Program-made: the position numbers and the translations under genes
The notes under the pieces: model-generated
What the model was told of the DNA's origin: nothing
Databases searched by the model: none
The model's input: only the letters and a program-made list of their open reading frames with translations
In this document: piece after piece, positions 35,753-51,208 of the stretch
How positions within the stretch are numbered: the stretch's first letter is position 1
Layout of the letters: each line of letters begins with the position of its first letter
NCBI GenBank assembly: GCA_964035795.1
Contig: OZ038320.1
Location: 1,105,553 to 1,169,552 of the forward strand
Source: Pterobdella sp. o SKG-2022
Taxonomy: Eukaryota; Annelida; Clitellata; Hirudinida; Piscicolidae
Direction of reading: 5' to 3'
Length of the DNA stretch: 64,000 nucleotides

Positions 35753-37129
35753 TTTGTATGAAAATTTACTTTTTAAACAAAATTTTTCACACCATAGACA
35801 ACATAAAACTTTACAATTAAATGGGTAATTATTTAAGTATTTTGCAAACTCTACTTAACTTTTCAACTATCAAACTCACACATTAAAAAAGATCCATCAA
35901 TAACAATAAGCTATACTTTGCAAATTTTTTTGCAAAAGCTTACGCTAAATCAGAATCATAGCCAAATTGAAAGCAATTAGATCTAGAGCTAATATAAGTA
36001 ATATAATGAAACCATTCTATGACTTATTTATTCAAACTTTCATTTAAAAAAAAAACACAGTTAAGAACATTGTCAATTGCTAATATGTTTTTTTCATTGT
36101 TTTTTTTCAGTGGCAGTTCTTCTATTTTGTGCAAATCTTTCAGGTTATTTAAATTGATATTGAGAGATTTGAGATCATTTGTTAAAATATACGTTTAGAC
36201 TTTTGTAATGGCAGTTTCTGTTCAATGAGAAAACCATGAGCAGACTTAAATCACAAAAAAATCATTTTCAACCGTAAAATTTCTTGTCATTTGTTAAAAC
36301 CAATAGTACATATTTTATGGCAGGACAAAACCCAAACATTAAAAAGTGGTTTTATTAACATTCTATTCCAATATTTGAAAAAATATTTCAAATAAAAAAC
36401 TCTCTTTGGAGTATATAGCTTGATAATGTCAATTCGACATAAAAAAAGCTTTTTGAAACTCAATCAACTATGAAAATAACGTTTCTTACGCGATCTCAAC
36501 TTTTTATTATTCCATTCTCTCATTCATATGATAAATCTACTTTATTTTCTTTTATTCTTCTTATTTATATTTTAATTTCAACTTATATATTCTTCTACCT
36601 TACAATTTAGGAAAAACTAAACTTTTTTCTACAAACGGTTCTTAGCAAAGCCTCTCTGATTGGTACGAAATATTAACTTAGGTCTTCACACTTTTTGGAG
36701 CATATACCATCTACAACTGTTAGCCACTTATGTTTGCTCTGTATTATTTTTCTCAGCTCACTTCAACGCGTGTCTATATCTTTTTACAAAGTTTTGGCTT
36801 CCAACTTTCGTTCTACCTGAAGCTACCAAAATTGGCGTGTAATGGATGGTTTTTACAGTGTTTTTCATCGTCTGCTGAAAGCTGGTTAGTTTCTAGACAG
36901 CGGTCAGCGTTGTTTGACCAAAAAATCCATCACATTTTTTGCAGACATATTTTGATTAAGCTCTGGGTTTTTTTCACTGCTGTCTTTTTTATTTCCAAGT
37001 TTTTGAACCATACATGAAAGAATTCTTCAACGTTTGTGCTCTAAAAATTTTTTCAAGCTTGGTAATATGATGTGAAAATACAATATGAAAATTATTACTA
37101 GTTCACTATTTTTTGTTTCGAAAAATACC
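35753..37129. other. AT-rich region upstream of PSMD6
   Basis: PSMD6 promoter side. No exon or known repeat recognised; open frames near 36660-37017 have no recognisable features. Confidence 0.4.
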
Positions 37130-37797
37130 ATCTATAATCAACATCTGCACATTTCCAACCTCAAAGTCAATACCAACAAAACGGAAATAAAATAAATAGT
37201 TCCATACATCTAGACACTTTAACAACTAAAAAACTCGGTACACACCTATCGATGGCTAGGGAAATAAACGATAAAAAGAAGCTGATTCTAATTAAAATAA
37301 ACAGAATGTGAAACCCTGGAAAGAAAATAGAATTAGTAAACAAGAAAAATTAAGAAAGTTCAACTCATACATCACTTCAATACTCTTTTACAACTGTGGC
37401 AAATGTGCCTTGATAAAAACCGCCGAAGATCGACTCAACTACTTCCATCGGCATTTTCTCCGCAGAGTCATCGGTGTATTTTGGTCGAAAAAAATAAACA
37501 ATAAATAATACACAATGAAGATCTATATCTTGCAACAAAATAACAAGAATTGAAAAAGACTATAAGACTCAAAAGACTGACTTTACTAGGCCATATCTTA
37601 AGACTTGATCCACGCACACCCACCCAAAAAAGCCATGGAAAAGTACTTCGATGCACTATACATACCCACCAAAGTGAGACAAAAAACCAATTTGGTCTCA
37701 CTGCTGAAAAATAACCTTACAAGTATGGAAATACCACTAAGCAATGGAGAAGACCTGGAAAAACTGAGAACGCTGGCAGCTGACAGAAAGATGTGAA
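37130..37797 (+). mobile_element. Degenerate non-LTR retrotransposon 3' fragment
   Basis: Plus-strand frames broken by stops. An upstream piece reads HISNLKVNTNKTEI (the region after the RT palm), then a RIEKDYKTQ-like piece, and two open frames ending in LRTLAADRKM. The pattern resembles the tail of a LINE ORF2. It is dead, 5'-truncated and of uncertain clade. It ends about 370 bases before the Aurora kinase start. Confidence 0.6.
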
Positions 37798-37989
37798 ACA
37801 AGCAGATCAACAATTGACTTTTTTATTCGTTTTTTTTTCAACTCTATTTTGATTTAAAACAAAAGTTTATAAAAATGAAAAGTTATGAGGATGAAAAAAT
37901 ATAATTTCAACAGAAAAATTTTGTTTGTTTTTACTTTTTTATCCAAAAATTCATTAAAAAAACATTTAAGTTAAATTCAAATTTATAAA

Positions 37990-38162
37990 GTTTTTTCATA
38001 AATAATTTGAAAATTTTAAATTCTGAATGGTCTCATCCAATAGGAGAGCAGATATACGTTCCCGGCTTGCTCTTATTATTTAAATACCTTTACGAATTTA
38101 ACTTCAAGTTTCTTTGTGTAATTTTGTCATTTTCTTAAGTTTTTCAAAATTTTTTAATCCAA
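37990..38162 (+). promoter_or_regulatory. Candidate Aurora kinase promoter
   Basis: A CCAAT box at 38037-38041 lies 122 bases before the ATG, within a small GC-richer patch (TAGGAGAGCAGATATACG) in AT-rich DNA, and a TTTGAA-type element lies upstream. CCAAT boxes are common in cell-cycle gene promoters. No transcription start can be placed. Confidence 0.35.
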
Positions 38163-39584
38163 ATGGCATCAAAGGTTAGAGAGGTGAAAAAGATAACTTT
38201 TATTTGAGTTTTATATTGATAATTAAAAAATTCCCTCGAGAATATTTTATTAAGCTACGAATATCAACAAACAGAATGAGACACGAAAAGTGCTACAAAA
38301 CATTGAAAACCAAACGAACCAACAAAATAATACTCAACAAAGGCGAGAATACATTTTTATAATGATACAAAATAATATGGGACTGATGTGAGCAAGGGTA
38401 AGTTTCTAGATCAATACATTCTTACATTTATATTCACAGAAAAAAGTGGACATTGGAACACTTTGACATAGGCAGACCTTTGGGAAAAGGAAAGTTTGGC
38501 AGTGTGTATCTTGCCAGAGAGAAAGAGAGTCATTACATCTGCGCTCTCAAGGTTGTGTCTCTTACTTTTTTTTCATACTTTCTCATGTTTCTATTTGCAG
38601 GTGTTATTCAAATCTCAACTGGAGAAAGCAGGAGTTGAACATCAGCTTCGACGGGAGATTGAAATACAGTCACATCTTAGACATCCCAACATTATTAGAT
38701 TGTTTGGCTATTTTTATGACAAATCCCGAGTTTATCTAATTCTTGAGTATGCACCCAAGGGGGAACTGTACAAACAACTTACTTCACAAAAGAGATTTGA
38801 TGAAGCCACGGCTGCTACTGTTAGACTTGTTAATAAATTTTGATCAAATGTTATAAGTAGATAACAACACAGTACATGAAGGAGATCGCAGAAGCTCTAC
38901 AGTACTGTCACTCAAAGAATGTCATCCACCGAGACATCAAGCCAGAAAACCTGCTCCTGGGTCATCGAGGTGAACTCAAAATCGCTGACTTTGGATGGTC
39001 AGTGCATGCACCCAGCTCAAGGTTTGTTGTTCATTATATAAAATCCATAATACAAACTGAGCTTGCATCTGAACAGAAGGGCAACTTTCTGTGGCACCCT
39101 TGACTACCTGCCTCCTGAAATGCTGCAGAACAAAACACATGATGCAAACGTGGACTTGTGGAGTCTAGGAGTGTTGTGTTATGAATTCCTGGTTGGCCAT
39201 CCTCCTTTTGAAGATCACAGAGGTGAAGCTGAGACATGCCAGAAAATCCTCAAAGCTGACATCACATTTCCTCCTCATGTCTCATCTGATGCTCGTGATC
39301 TGATCATGAAGGTTGATGGGATGGCATGGTGTTGATGGTGAATGATTGGGTTGCAAGATGTTGGTGGAATGGTGAAGTGTTGATGAAGTCATCAAATATT
39401 AATGGAGTAGTAGGTTTTTGATGGTCAGTGATGAAGTGTTGACTTGAGCCATTGGTGACTAATAACCACTTGGCAGTTGTTGAGACTGTGTCCTACTGAG
39501 AGACTGCCTTTGGATGCAGTCTTGAAACATCCCTGGATCACCAACAACTTCAAAGCACGACCCTCTGTGCAGCATAACAAATGA
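38163..39584 (+). CDS. Aurora kinase
   Basis: Mitotic Ser/Thr kinase of centrosomes, spindle and chromosomes. Exons 38163-38174, 38275-38387, 38440-38551, 38601-38819, 38873-39021, 39077-39311 and 39477-39584; 948 bases, 315 residues. Motifs: [80 protein letters not shown], the activation Thr in [16 protein letters not shown], and [20 protein letters not shown]. Several introns are tiny (49 bases at 38552-38600). The first exon has four codons; the second ends at a GTGAGC donor in phase with the kinase exon, giving an N-terminus of about 45 residues. That is too short for the long Aurora A N-terminus, so the gene may be B/C-like or a single ancestral Aurora. Confidence 0.95.
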
Positions 39585-40264
39585 TTTGTGATGTTTATAG
39601 ATTCATTTTGTAGATTTTTGATTTTTTAAGAGATAATGCGTTTTACTCTTTCCTAACTGTGCCTTATTTAACTCACATTTGTATGGATTATTTTTTGATA
39701 CTTTTTCAAAATAAACTCAAATGCCCTTCTACATGTTCTCTCACAAACCTATCAGTTTCAACATATGAAACTTTAAACTTCACAAGACTTTCTCTATATC
39801 ATTATGGCTTCTTGTGAAAAGCTCCAAACATTAACAAAAAATAAACCTTGTGAAGCTTCAAATAAATATTAACGCCATCTCCAACCACGTTGTTAGTGAT
39901 CCTATCAGGACTCCAACCACTCTGCCATCTTGACAAAAGTTTGAAATCTCGTTGTTTTAGTGAAGCTCTCAATCACAATTGCTACCGTTTTACTTCTCAA
40001 CTGTGTAAGCTATCTTGGTCAACCACAGATCTAAAATCAACTGAGTTCAAAAATTTCAATTTCCAACACCGCACTAAACAGTTATTTCATTTTTTTTTGC
40101 GTCAGACAAAAGAAGCACTGGCTGCTACATTAGAAACAGGCAAAATCACAAAAGTTTCAGAGTTTGAAGCCAACAGAGAAAAAAACGTGGAAGGCTTACA
40201 AATTTATATTTGTAGTCTGGGTTTTTGCGAATTTTTATTTTTTACCTTGAGCACCCTAGTCTTG
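39585..40264. other. Aurora 3' flank with one exon-like segment
   Basis: Near 40107-40200 (plus) a T-run and CAG acceptor precede an open stretch with balanced codon use (TKEALAATLETGKITKVSEF). It could be a stray exon or part of a repeat. I do not recognise it and no partner exon was found. The rest has no features. Confidence 0.3.
39710..39715 (+). promoter_or_regulatory. Polyadenylation signal of the Aurora kinase
   Basis: AATAAA 126 bases after the stop codon. Confidence 0.5.
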
Positions 40265-41880
40265 TTGGGTGCTCCTCATGCCCCTATCAAGACCGTCCAG
40301 TGGTCGAGAAGCTCAGCCGCTCTCGCGAAGTCGGTCCACAGACTCTCGGGGCCCAGTGTGGTACTTATTTTGGGGCAGGTGAAGAGGTGAGGGGTGTCGT
40401 GAATGTGTGTTTGGCAGAGTCGGCATGAAGGTGAGATTTTGTTGAGGTATGAGAGGATGAAAGGTGATTTATTTGATCTGAGTTGGGCAAGTGTGGTTTC
40501 TGATTCATGAATAGGTGAGGGTTGCTTGCTGAGGATTTTGTTATGAGTGGATGATATGTAGTCGTGTACTATTTTTGTGTGTATGGTTTTCATGTTGTTT
40601 TGTATTTGTGTGTGAGAGGTGGTCTGGGTGGAGGAGGGTATGTTTAGGGTGCAGTTGATGTTTTTGTTGAATGTGGATTGTTTTTTGTATCTGTGGTGGG
40701 CTTCTTGTGTGGTGAGTAGATGTAGGGGATGAGTGGGGTGGGAGGCTTTTTGTGTGAGTTGTGATGCGTGAAGTTTGTGACGGTTTTGGAGTGGGAGGAT
40801 TTTGGTCTTTGAGTGGAGGTGTTGGGTGTTGGTGTCTAGGGTGCAGCCAGTGATTGCTCTCAAGGCTACGTTTTGGATTTTTTGGAGTTTGTTGAGGGAG
40901 GTGGATGAGATGATAGGTGACCAGATGGTGTTGGCGTATTCGATGATGGGAAGGAGTAATGTTTTGTATGTGGTGATGAGTGTTTCTTTGCTTTAGTGAT
41001 GGTTTTGTCTGTGTGGGTGGAGTATTTTAGTTTAGGGTCAAAAGTTAAGCCATGGATGGTAGGGTTGTAGGTGGTGGAGATGGAAATGCTGTTGATGTAG
41101 ATGTTCAAGGGTTTGTTATATTCTGATGGGTCTGGGGTCATGAGAGTTGATGTAGTTTTGGTAGGGTTGATCTGTAGGTTGTTATTGTGAGCCCATGTGT
41201 GTATTTCATTGAGGTATGGGAGGAGGTTCTGGGTGGCTATGTTGATGTTGGGGTGGGATGATGTTATGGTGATGTCGTCTGGGTGGGTGATGAGGTTGAG
41301 TGAGCTGATTTTGGGGAGTGGTATGTCTGAGAGGTATATGTTGAAATGAGTGGGTGATAGGACGTTCTCTTGGGGGACATCTGCTTTGATGTTTGTGTGT
41401 TTTGATGTGTGATTGTTGTATTAGGTGTATTGTCGGCGGCCTTTTAGGTAGTTGGCCAGAAATTTGATTATTGTTGTAGGAATGTGGGTGTTGTGTATTT
41501 TGTGGATGAGTTGGTGGACGTTGACCGTGTCGAATGCTTTGGTTATGTCGAGGGTTGTTCTATGGGGGGGGGTTTTTATTGAAACCAGTGAGTATGTTGT
41601 TATTGATTTGATGTAGAGCTGTGGTGGTGGAGTGTGCGGCTCTGAAGCCGTATTGGGAGGATTATATTAGTGGTGATGTGTAGGAGGATGATTTTTTCTA
41701 GTTTTTATTATGGGAGAGAGTAGGGCTATTGGTCTGTATGAGGAGGGGAGAGAAGGGTTTTTGTTGGGTTTGGCGATGGGGATGATTTTCGAGGTTTTCC
41801 ATATTTGGAGTACGGTGTTTGTGTTGATTGTGATGTTGTAGAGGTTTTTGCGAATATTTAATTCTACTGTCACACATTCA
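40265..41880 (-). mobile_element. Decayed non-LTR retrotransposon, RT to 3' end
   Basis: Minus strand. At 41873-41667: WKTSKIIPIAKPNKNPSLPSSYRPIALL, the box-1 region of a LINE reverse transcriptase. At 41141-40866 and 40863-40276: a Thr/His-rich continuation ending in LAQLRSNKSPF and a zinc-knuckle-like C-x2-C-x4-H pattern (CRLCQTHIHDTPHLFTC). Frameshifts and stops disable it. The terminal knuckle sets it apart from the L2-like copy at 14450. Confidence 0.8.
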
Positions 41881-41899
41881 ACTTCAAATTAGTAACCAA

Positions 41900-41972
41900 A
41901 TTGGAATCGAACCCTGCCCCTTTGTATTTGATGTCTCATGTCGTTACCATTGCGTTAAGCGGGCTGAAAGAA
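41900..41972 (-). mobile_element. tRNA-like segment, possible SINE head
   Basis: The minus strand has a perfect B box (GGTTCGATTCC at 41914-41904) about 30-40 bases after an A-box-like CTTAACGCAATGG. The D and anticodon arms are only partly foldable. It abuts the LINE at 40265-41880 and could be a tRNA pseudogene or a SINE. Confidence 0.4.
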
Positions 41973-42814
41973 CAAAGTTCTCAAATGAATCATCTAATAT
42001 TTATTCAATAACATCATGATTACATAACAATGTGGCGTACATAGGGTGAAATGGTAGAAGTGATGAATGAAACAATTGAACATGGTTGGAAGAAACATGA
42101 AATTGTCATTTGGATGGATGGAAGAGTGCATAAGGATGGATGAATGAAATGGCGGAAGTAAAGGCATGCCGGATGCGTAGGCGGTATAGGAAGTAGAGTA
42201 AAAAAATATTTTCAAATAAAAATATTAAATTGATATTGCCCACGTTTCAAGAGAGCAATGCAGAGGTATATAAGGTGATTTGTGTGCTGGTTTAAAGGCA
42301 TTATTTAGTGTGGTGATATCCTTATGAAACTCATAAGAGACATAAAAACACACGAGGAAGCACACAAAACAAAAAGCATTTAATCAAACATGAGACACAC
42401 ACTGACAAAAACATAAGAAAACAGATGAACGGCCACACATAAAAAAATAAACATTAAAAAATTCAAAATGAAGCAATTGAGGGAAATAATTGGCGCCAAA
42501 ATGAGGAAGTTCAAAATAACATGTGGGAAATTTTATAAAACTCATGCAAAATAAATATAATTTAAATATTTCGTTGATACCTTCTCTATCTACCAAACGA
42601 TACCTCTCTATCTACCAAAAGATACCTCTCTATCTACCAATCAGTCTAAGTAAAACAACTAGTGAATAATCTATTAGAGACATCTTAAGTCTCTTTTTGT
42701 TTTCAATACTATTGAAGACAAAAAGATACATAGGATGTCTCTAAAAAGAAAACAGAACTAAATATATACGCAACATAATCCCACACACACACACACGCAC
42801 ACACACACACACAC
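41973..42814. other. 3' flank of the BMP receptor gene
   Basis: AT-rich. Contains three 22-base tandem copies of GATACCTCTCTATCTACCAAAA at about 42577-42642 and a short CA run at 42782-42812. No exon seen. Confidence 0.5.
42577..42642. repeat. 22-bp tandem repeat, three copies
   Basis: Unit GATACCTCTCTATCTACCAA plus two variable bases; the third copy ends in ATC and the first has one extra T. Confidence 0.8.
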
Positions 42815-47190
<4,376 letters not shown>

Positions 47191-47480
47191 TTTTGTTCAT
47201 TGTTGCTTAATTATAAAATCTTACTAAAATGCCATGTAATAAATTTATTTAGTTTAGATGTTATTTTTTTCAAAATATAAAAATAATATATTAGCTAGAA
47301 ATATTTTTTTATGCAAAAAAATGTTTATTTTATGATACGGAATTTTGTAATCTAAAAACTTTGAACTTGTAGAATACACATTAAAAATCTCTATTGACAA
47401 AGAAACAAACTTTAAACATTTCAGTAAATCAAATTTATCATTCAAATAATCTTTAATATCGCTCTCAATGAGGGTGACCG
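47191..47480. promoter_or_regulatory. Putative bidirectional promoter, BMP receptor / COA7
   Basis: Only 290 bases separate the opposed start codons. The stretch is AT-rich, with no obvious TATA or CCAAT box. Both promoters must be here unless 5' UTR introns exist. Confidence 0.5.
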
Positions 47481-48164
47481 ATGTCAGCAGCAAATTCATA
47501 CGATTTGAAGAATGAAGATGAAGCCAAAGAATATTTAGAAAAGGTTGGGATTGAATATCGTTTCCAGTGCTACCATGAAAAACTTCCCGATGGCTGCCAC
47601 CGCTTGGCAAGTTTTCTTGAGTCAATAAACAAAGACTTTAAGAAAGCGAAGAAAGTTTACGAGTTCAACTGCACAGAAAACAAACATGGAACCAGTTGTT
47701 TCAAACTAGGACTTTTTCAAATGACAGGAAAAGGTGGTGAAAAAGACGTTAACAAGTCGTTCGAGAGCTTCAAAAGAGGATGTCAACTCAAAGATGGCGC
47801 GAGTTGTCACAACCTGGCTTTGATGCACCAGGAAGGAAAGACTCCGGAAAAGCGAAGAGACATGAAAATGGTAGAAGAGTTGTTGAGAAAGGGATGCCAC
47901 TTAAATGATCTTCCTAGCTGCTTCAGACTCAGTGGCTTATACATCAATGGAAATTCTGAGGTACCACGTGACATGCAGAAGGCTTTCAAGTACTCACTCA
48001 TCTGTTGTCAGAGAGACAACCCTTACGCATGCTCCAATATCAGCAGAATGTACATGAGGGGAGAGGGTGTGCAAAAGGATGAGGTGCAGGGAAGGCACTT
48101 CAAGAAAATGGCTTTGAATCTTCAGGAAAGCACCAAACAGGCTTCTGTACTCTCAGGAGGGTGA
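47481..48164 (+). CDS. COA7: Cytochrome c oxidase assembly factor 7 (Sel1-repeat protein)
   Basis: Cys-rich Sel1-like repeat protein of the mitochondrial intermembrane space, needed for complex IV assembly. One uninterrupted exon of 227 residues (human 231), while nearly all neighbours are multi-exon. Five Sel1-like helical repeats carry regular Cys pairs: CYHEKLPDGC, CTENKHGTSC, CQLKDGASC, CHLNDLPSC and CQRDNPYAC; plus GKGG and YMRGEGVQKDE, conserved family positions. CYHEK-PDGC near residue 30 is the clearest orthology mark. The first in-frame ATG is taken as start and gives the expected N-terminal length. Poly(A) signal at 48272-48277. A retrocopy is possible, but there is no poly(A) tract and the frame is intact. 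Confidence 0.95.
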   Translation: MSAANSYDLKNEDEAKEYLEKVGIEYRFQCYHEKLPDGCHRLASFLESINKDFKKAKKVYEFNCTENKHGTSCFKLGLFQMTGKGGEKDVNKSFESFKRGCQLKDGASCHNLALMHQEGKTPEKRRDMKMVEELLRKGCHLNDLPSCFRLSGLYINGNSEVPRDMQKAFKYSLICCQRDNPYACSNISRMYMRGEGVQKDEVQGRHFKKMALNLQESTKQASVLSGG

Positions 48165-48271
48165 CTTCATTCTTTCACATCACCATCGTCATCACTTCCA
48201 CCTCTTCGCTCTCTACATCACACCTCATTTTCCATGCAGACATTTGTAAATTAAAATTTGTTAATTTTTGT

Positions 48272-48277
48272 AATAAA
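48272..48277 (+). promoter_or_regulatory. Polyadenylation signal of COA7
   Basis: AATAAA 108 bases after the stop, followed by a GT/T-rich stretch (GAAGTTTGTTCTG) that fits a downstream element. Confidence 0.55.
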
Positions 48278-48374
48278 TTGAAGTTTGTTCTGATAAATAC
48301 TCAAATTTAGTTTTGGCATCTCAATTACAATAATAACTTTTATAACAACAGTCATACACTGAATCACCATAACA

Positions 48375-49035
48375 TTAAGAATAGCAATGAAGAAATAGAC
48401 CTAGGGCTTTTCACTAACAATAATTTAAACTGGAAGAATAACGTAGACTATTTTATATCTAAAGCTATCAAAATTATAGGATGGGTTACAAGAAATCTAC
48501 TTACTAGAGAAAAAACTACAATGTTGGCAATCTATAGAGTATTGCGTAAAAATCTGCAATCCTCCAGCCATTCATGCTAACTGGAGTATGATAATAAAAA
48601 TAGAAAACGTACAGCGAAAATTTACAAAAAAAAAATAACAGAAATAAAATCATTAACTTATAGTGAACGACTGAAAGTTTTAAGATTAACAACGTTGGCT
48701 GAGAGACGTATTAGAGGAGACAATAAAAGTATACAAAATAATTATTCAGATGTAAGACCTGACATACTAAACGTAAGCAATAATAGAAATAATCAATTAT
48801 CTAAATTCAACTTTATGAGCAGTAATAATAATGATTTAAGCAAAGTATTCCAATCATCGCTCCCTGAGAGAGTAAAAAGCTACTAGAATGTATTACCAGA
48901 AAAATTAAGAAGTCAAAATCAATTTTAGACTTCAAGAAAAACCTAGAATCCTACAAAACGGAAAACAAGGCGTCGATGAATGATAACTACTACTGGAGTG
49001 TTTCAACTACGTTGTTACCAAAAATGGAGAATTAA
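48375..49035 (+). mobile_element. Degenerate non-LTR retrotransposon 3' fragment
   Basis: Plus strand, interrupted by stops: DLGLFTNNNLNWKNNV (post-palm LG-x5-L-x-W motif), then LKVLRLTTLAERRIRGD, the basic block near the end of many LINE RTs, then an Asn-rich tail. Lies just downstream of COA7. Confidence 0.7.
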
Positions 49036-51208
49036 TGCTACATGAACAATAGAGCAATATATTTTAATAACACATAAAAAACTGTAGAAACTGACTCAAT
49101 TTAAAGGATTTTATTTGCGACGGTGTTTAGCCATTATATTTGATTTGATTTGGCTTTGTGACGGCGGTATAAAGAAAGCTTTTACCAATAGCTTCCAATA
49201 AAAATTTCACTTTTAAATTCTTAATCAATTATAAGAAAGTCAAAGTTCAGTAAACAACAATACAGACCCATAAGGATAATTATAATGGTTTTAGTTCGTT
49301 TTGTGACAATGGTTAAGTCTTTGTCATTTAGAATTCGGTAAGTTCCTTCGTGCAAACCTACATGACTTGAGAAAAATTTTTTAAATTTCAACCAACAAAA
49401 TGAGACACTTAAACTTTTTACAACATCGAAGAACAAGCAAGGCATGAAAACGGTAACGGGTCGAAATTAAAAAATAGTGGTTATGTACCGAAAACTCTAT
49501 TGAAAACTGGGTGCTCAAAATATTTTTTGATAGCTGTACTTAAATCATATGTAATGATAATGTCACTATAAATAGAAATATAAGCTGTTTAGAAATCTTA
49601 TCAGTTGAATAAGATGCTATGCTTACATGATTAAAGGGCAAGTGATAATAAAGAAGATTTTGACAGATTGCCATTCTCTTAAACAAACATCATATAAATC
49701 ATTAAAAACAAACAAATAATTATAACAATAATAAACAAAGAATTAAAATAAACATAAAAAATAAAATTATAAAAAATCCTTAAATATGAACAGGTTATTT
49801 TCATACTTGAAAATGATACTTTGTTAACGAAAAGCTTCGTATCTTAATAAACTAACCAGTGTTCTGAAACTATATTAATTTTATTGTTGGCTTTTGGAAA
49901 AAATCAAAAATATTTGTTCAAATAAAGCACTGGTCCAAAAAAAACATTTGATTCTTGTTTTTTTATTATTTCAATATATTATATCATTTATTCATATAAT
50001 CTTATAATAATATAAATAATAATAATTATTATTTTTATTATTATGTTTTTTTTGTGGTTATTGTTATATAACAACTCGCCTTTCACGTTTTGAAGAGAAT
50101 AATTATCAAAAAACGTCGTGACCAATTGTATCTCTTAGTCTTATTGTTCATATCATCCTAATTATTAATGTTTTTCTTATTCTTATTAGTATTATCGGAT
50201 ATAAGATGTAATTATAAAAATTATTGTCTTTACTTTGTAAATACATTATCAATATATTTTATGAATTAAAAAGATTAATTTTTTAAATGCGTATATCAAC
50301 AATGAAAACAGCACTTATTTTTATTATCACTACTACTAATACTTTTATTACTTTAAATTACTTCCACTACTACTGTTAATTATAGTAATAATAAATATTA
50401 TTATTTTTGTTTTTCTTCTTATTGTTATTGTTATCGGCATAGAAGTGTCGCTAGTGATTATTTTGAATTTTGAAAGGACTGATTTATATAATAAACCTGA
50501 TATTAACAAAATCAATAATAATAATAATATTTTTATTTTCACGTTTTCACATAAATGTTTAAGATTTTTTAGCAATTTCTTTTGTATCACTGCTCCAGGT
50601 TCTGAAGTTCATAAATATTCAAAATTTTCCGATACATTATCAAAGAAATAATATTAAAAAAACAACGAAAAATAATGAAAAAAAACGGTATATCAAAATT
50701 GTTAGTATTTAATTGTTTTTATTTTCATAATTAACAGTTTTATTTTTATTATTATTATATTTATTAATTAAAAGGGTATTCCTATTGAATCAAAACAACT
50801 CTCTCACCGTTTAATTAAGTCATTTAAAACTCCCAGAAAACAATATCATAATAAATTTTTTCTTAATTATTTTTATTTTTATTTCATTGTCTTTTTTAAT
50901 TGTCTTTATTTATCATTAAATTTTTCCTTATTTTTTTAATAATTATTTTTATTTCAAATTATTATTTTTTTATAGTAAAAGTTATTATTTTCTCCCATTA
51001 TACCACCTATTTTTATTTTTCTTATTGTTATTGTTCTTTATGTCTACCTATTTATTATTATCCTTTCATTGCAATTTTTTCTTATTTCTGTTATTCTTAT
51101 TTCTGTTATTCTTCAAAAGTACTTATAAAGCCTACAAAATAGCACTTGTTATTTCTGTCACGTTGCAAATGTTGCTAACAAAATTTGTACGTTAGTAGAG
51201 CTAGTAAC
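49036..51208. other. AT-rich intergenic DNA before the collagen-like gene
   Basis: Very T-rich, especially 50680-51120, with no exon recognised. A half copy of the hairpin repeat core lies at 49813-49865. The promoter of the collagen-like gene should be at the right end. Confidence 0.45.
49813..49865. repeat. Half copy of the AAGCTTCGT hairpin repeat
   Basis: ACGAAAAGCTTCGTATCTTA then AATAAACTAACCAGTGTT: the same core and outer end (CAGTGTT) as one arm of the 26873-26998 element, without the second arm. Confidence 0.6.
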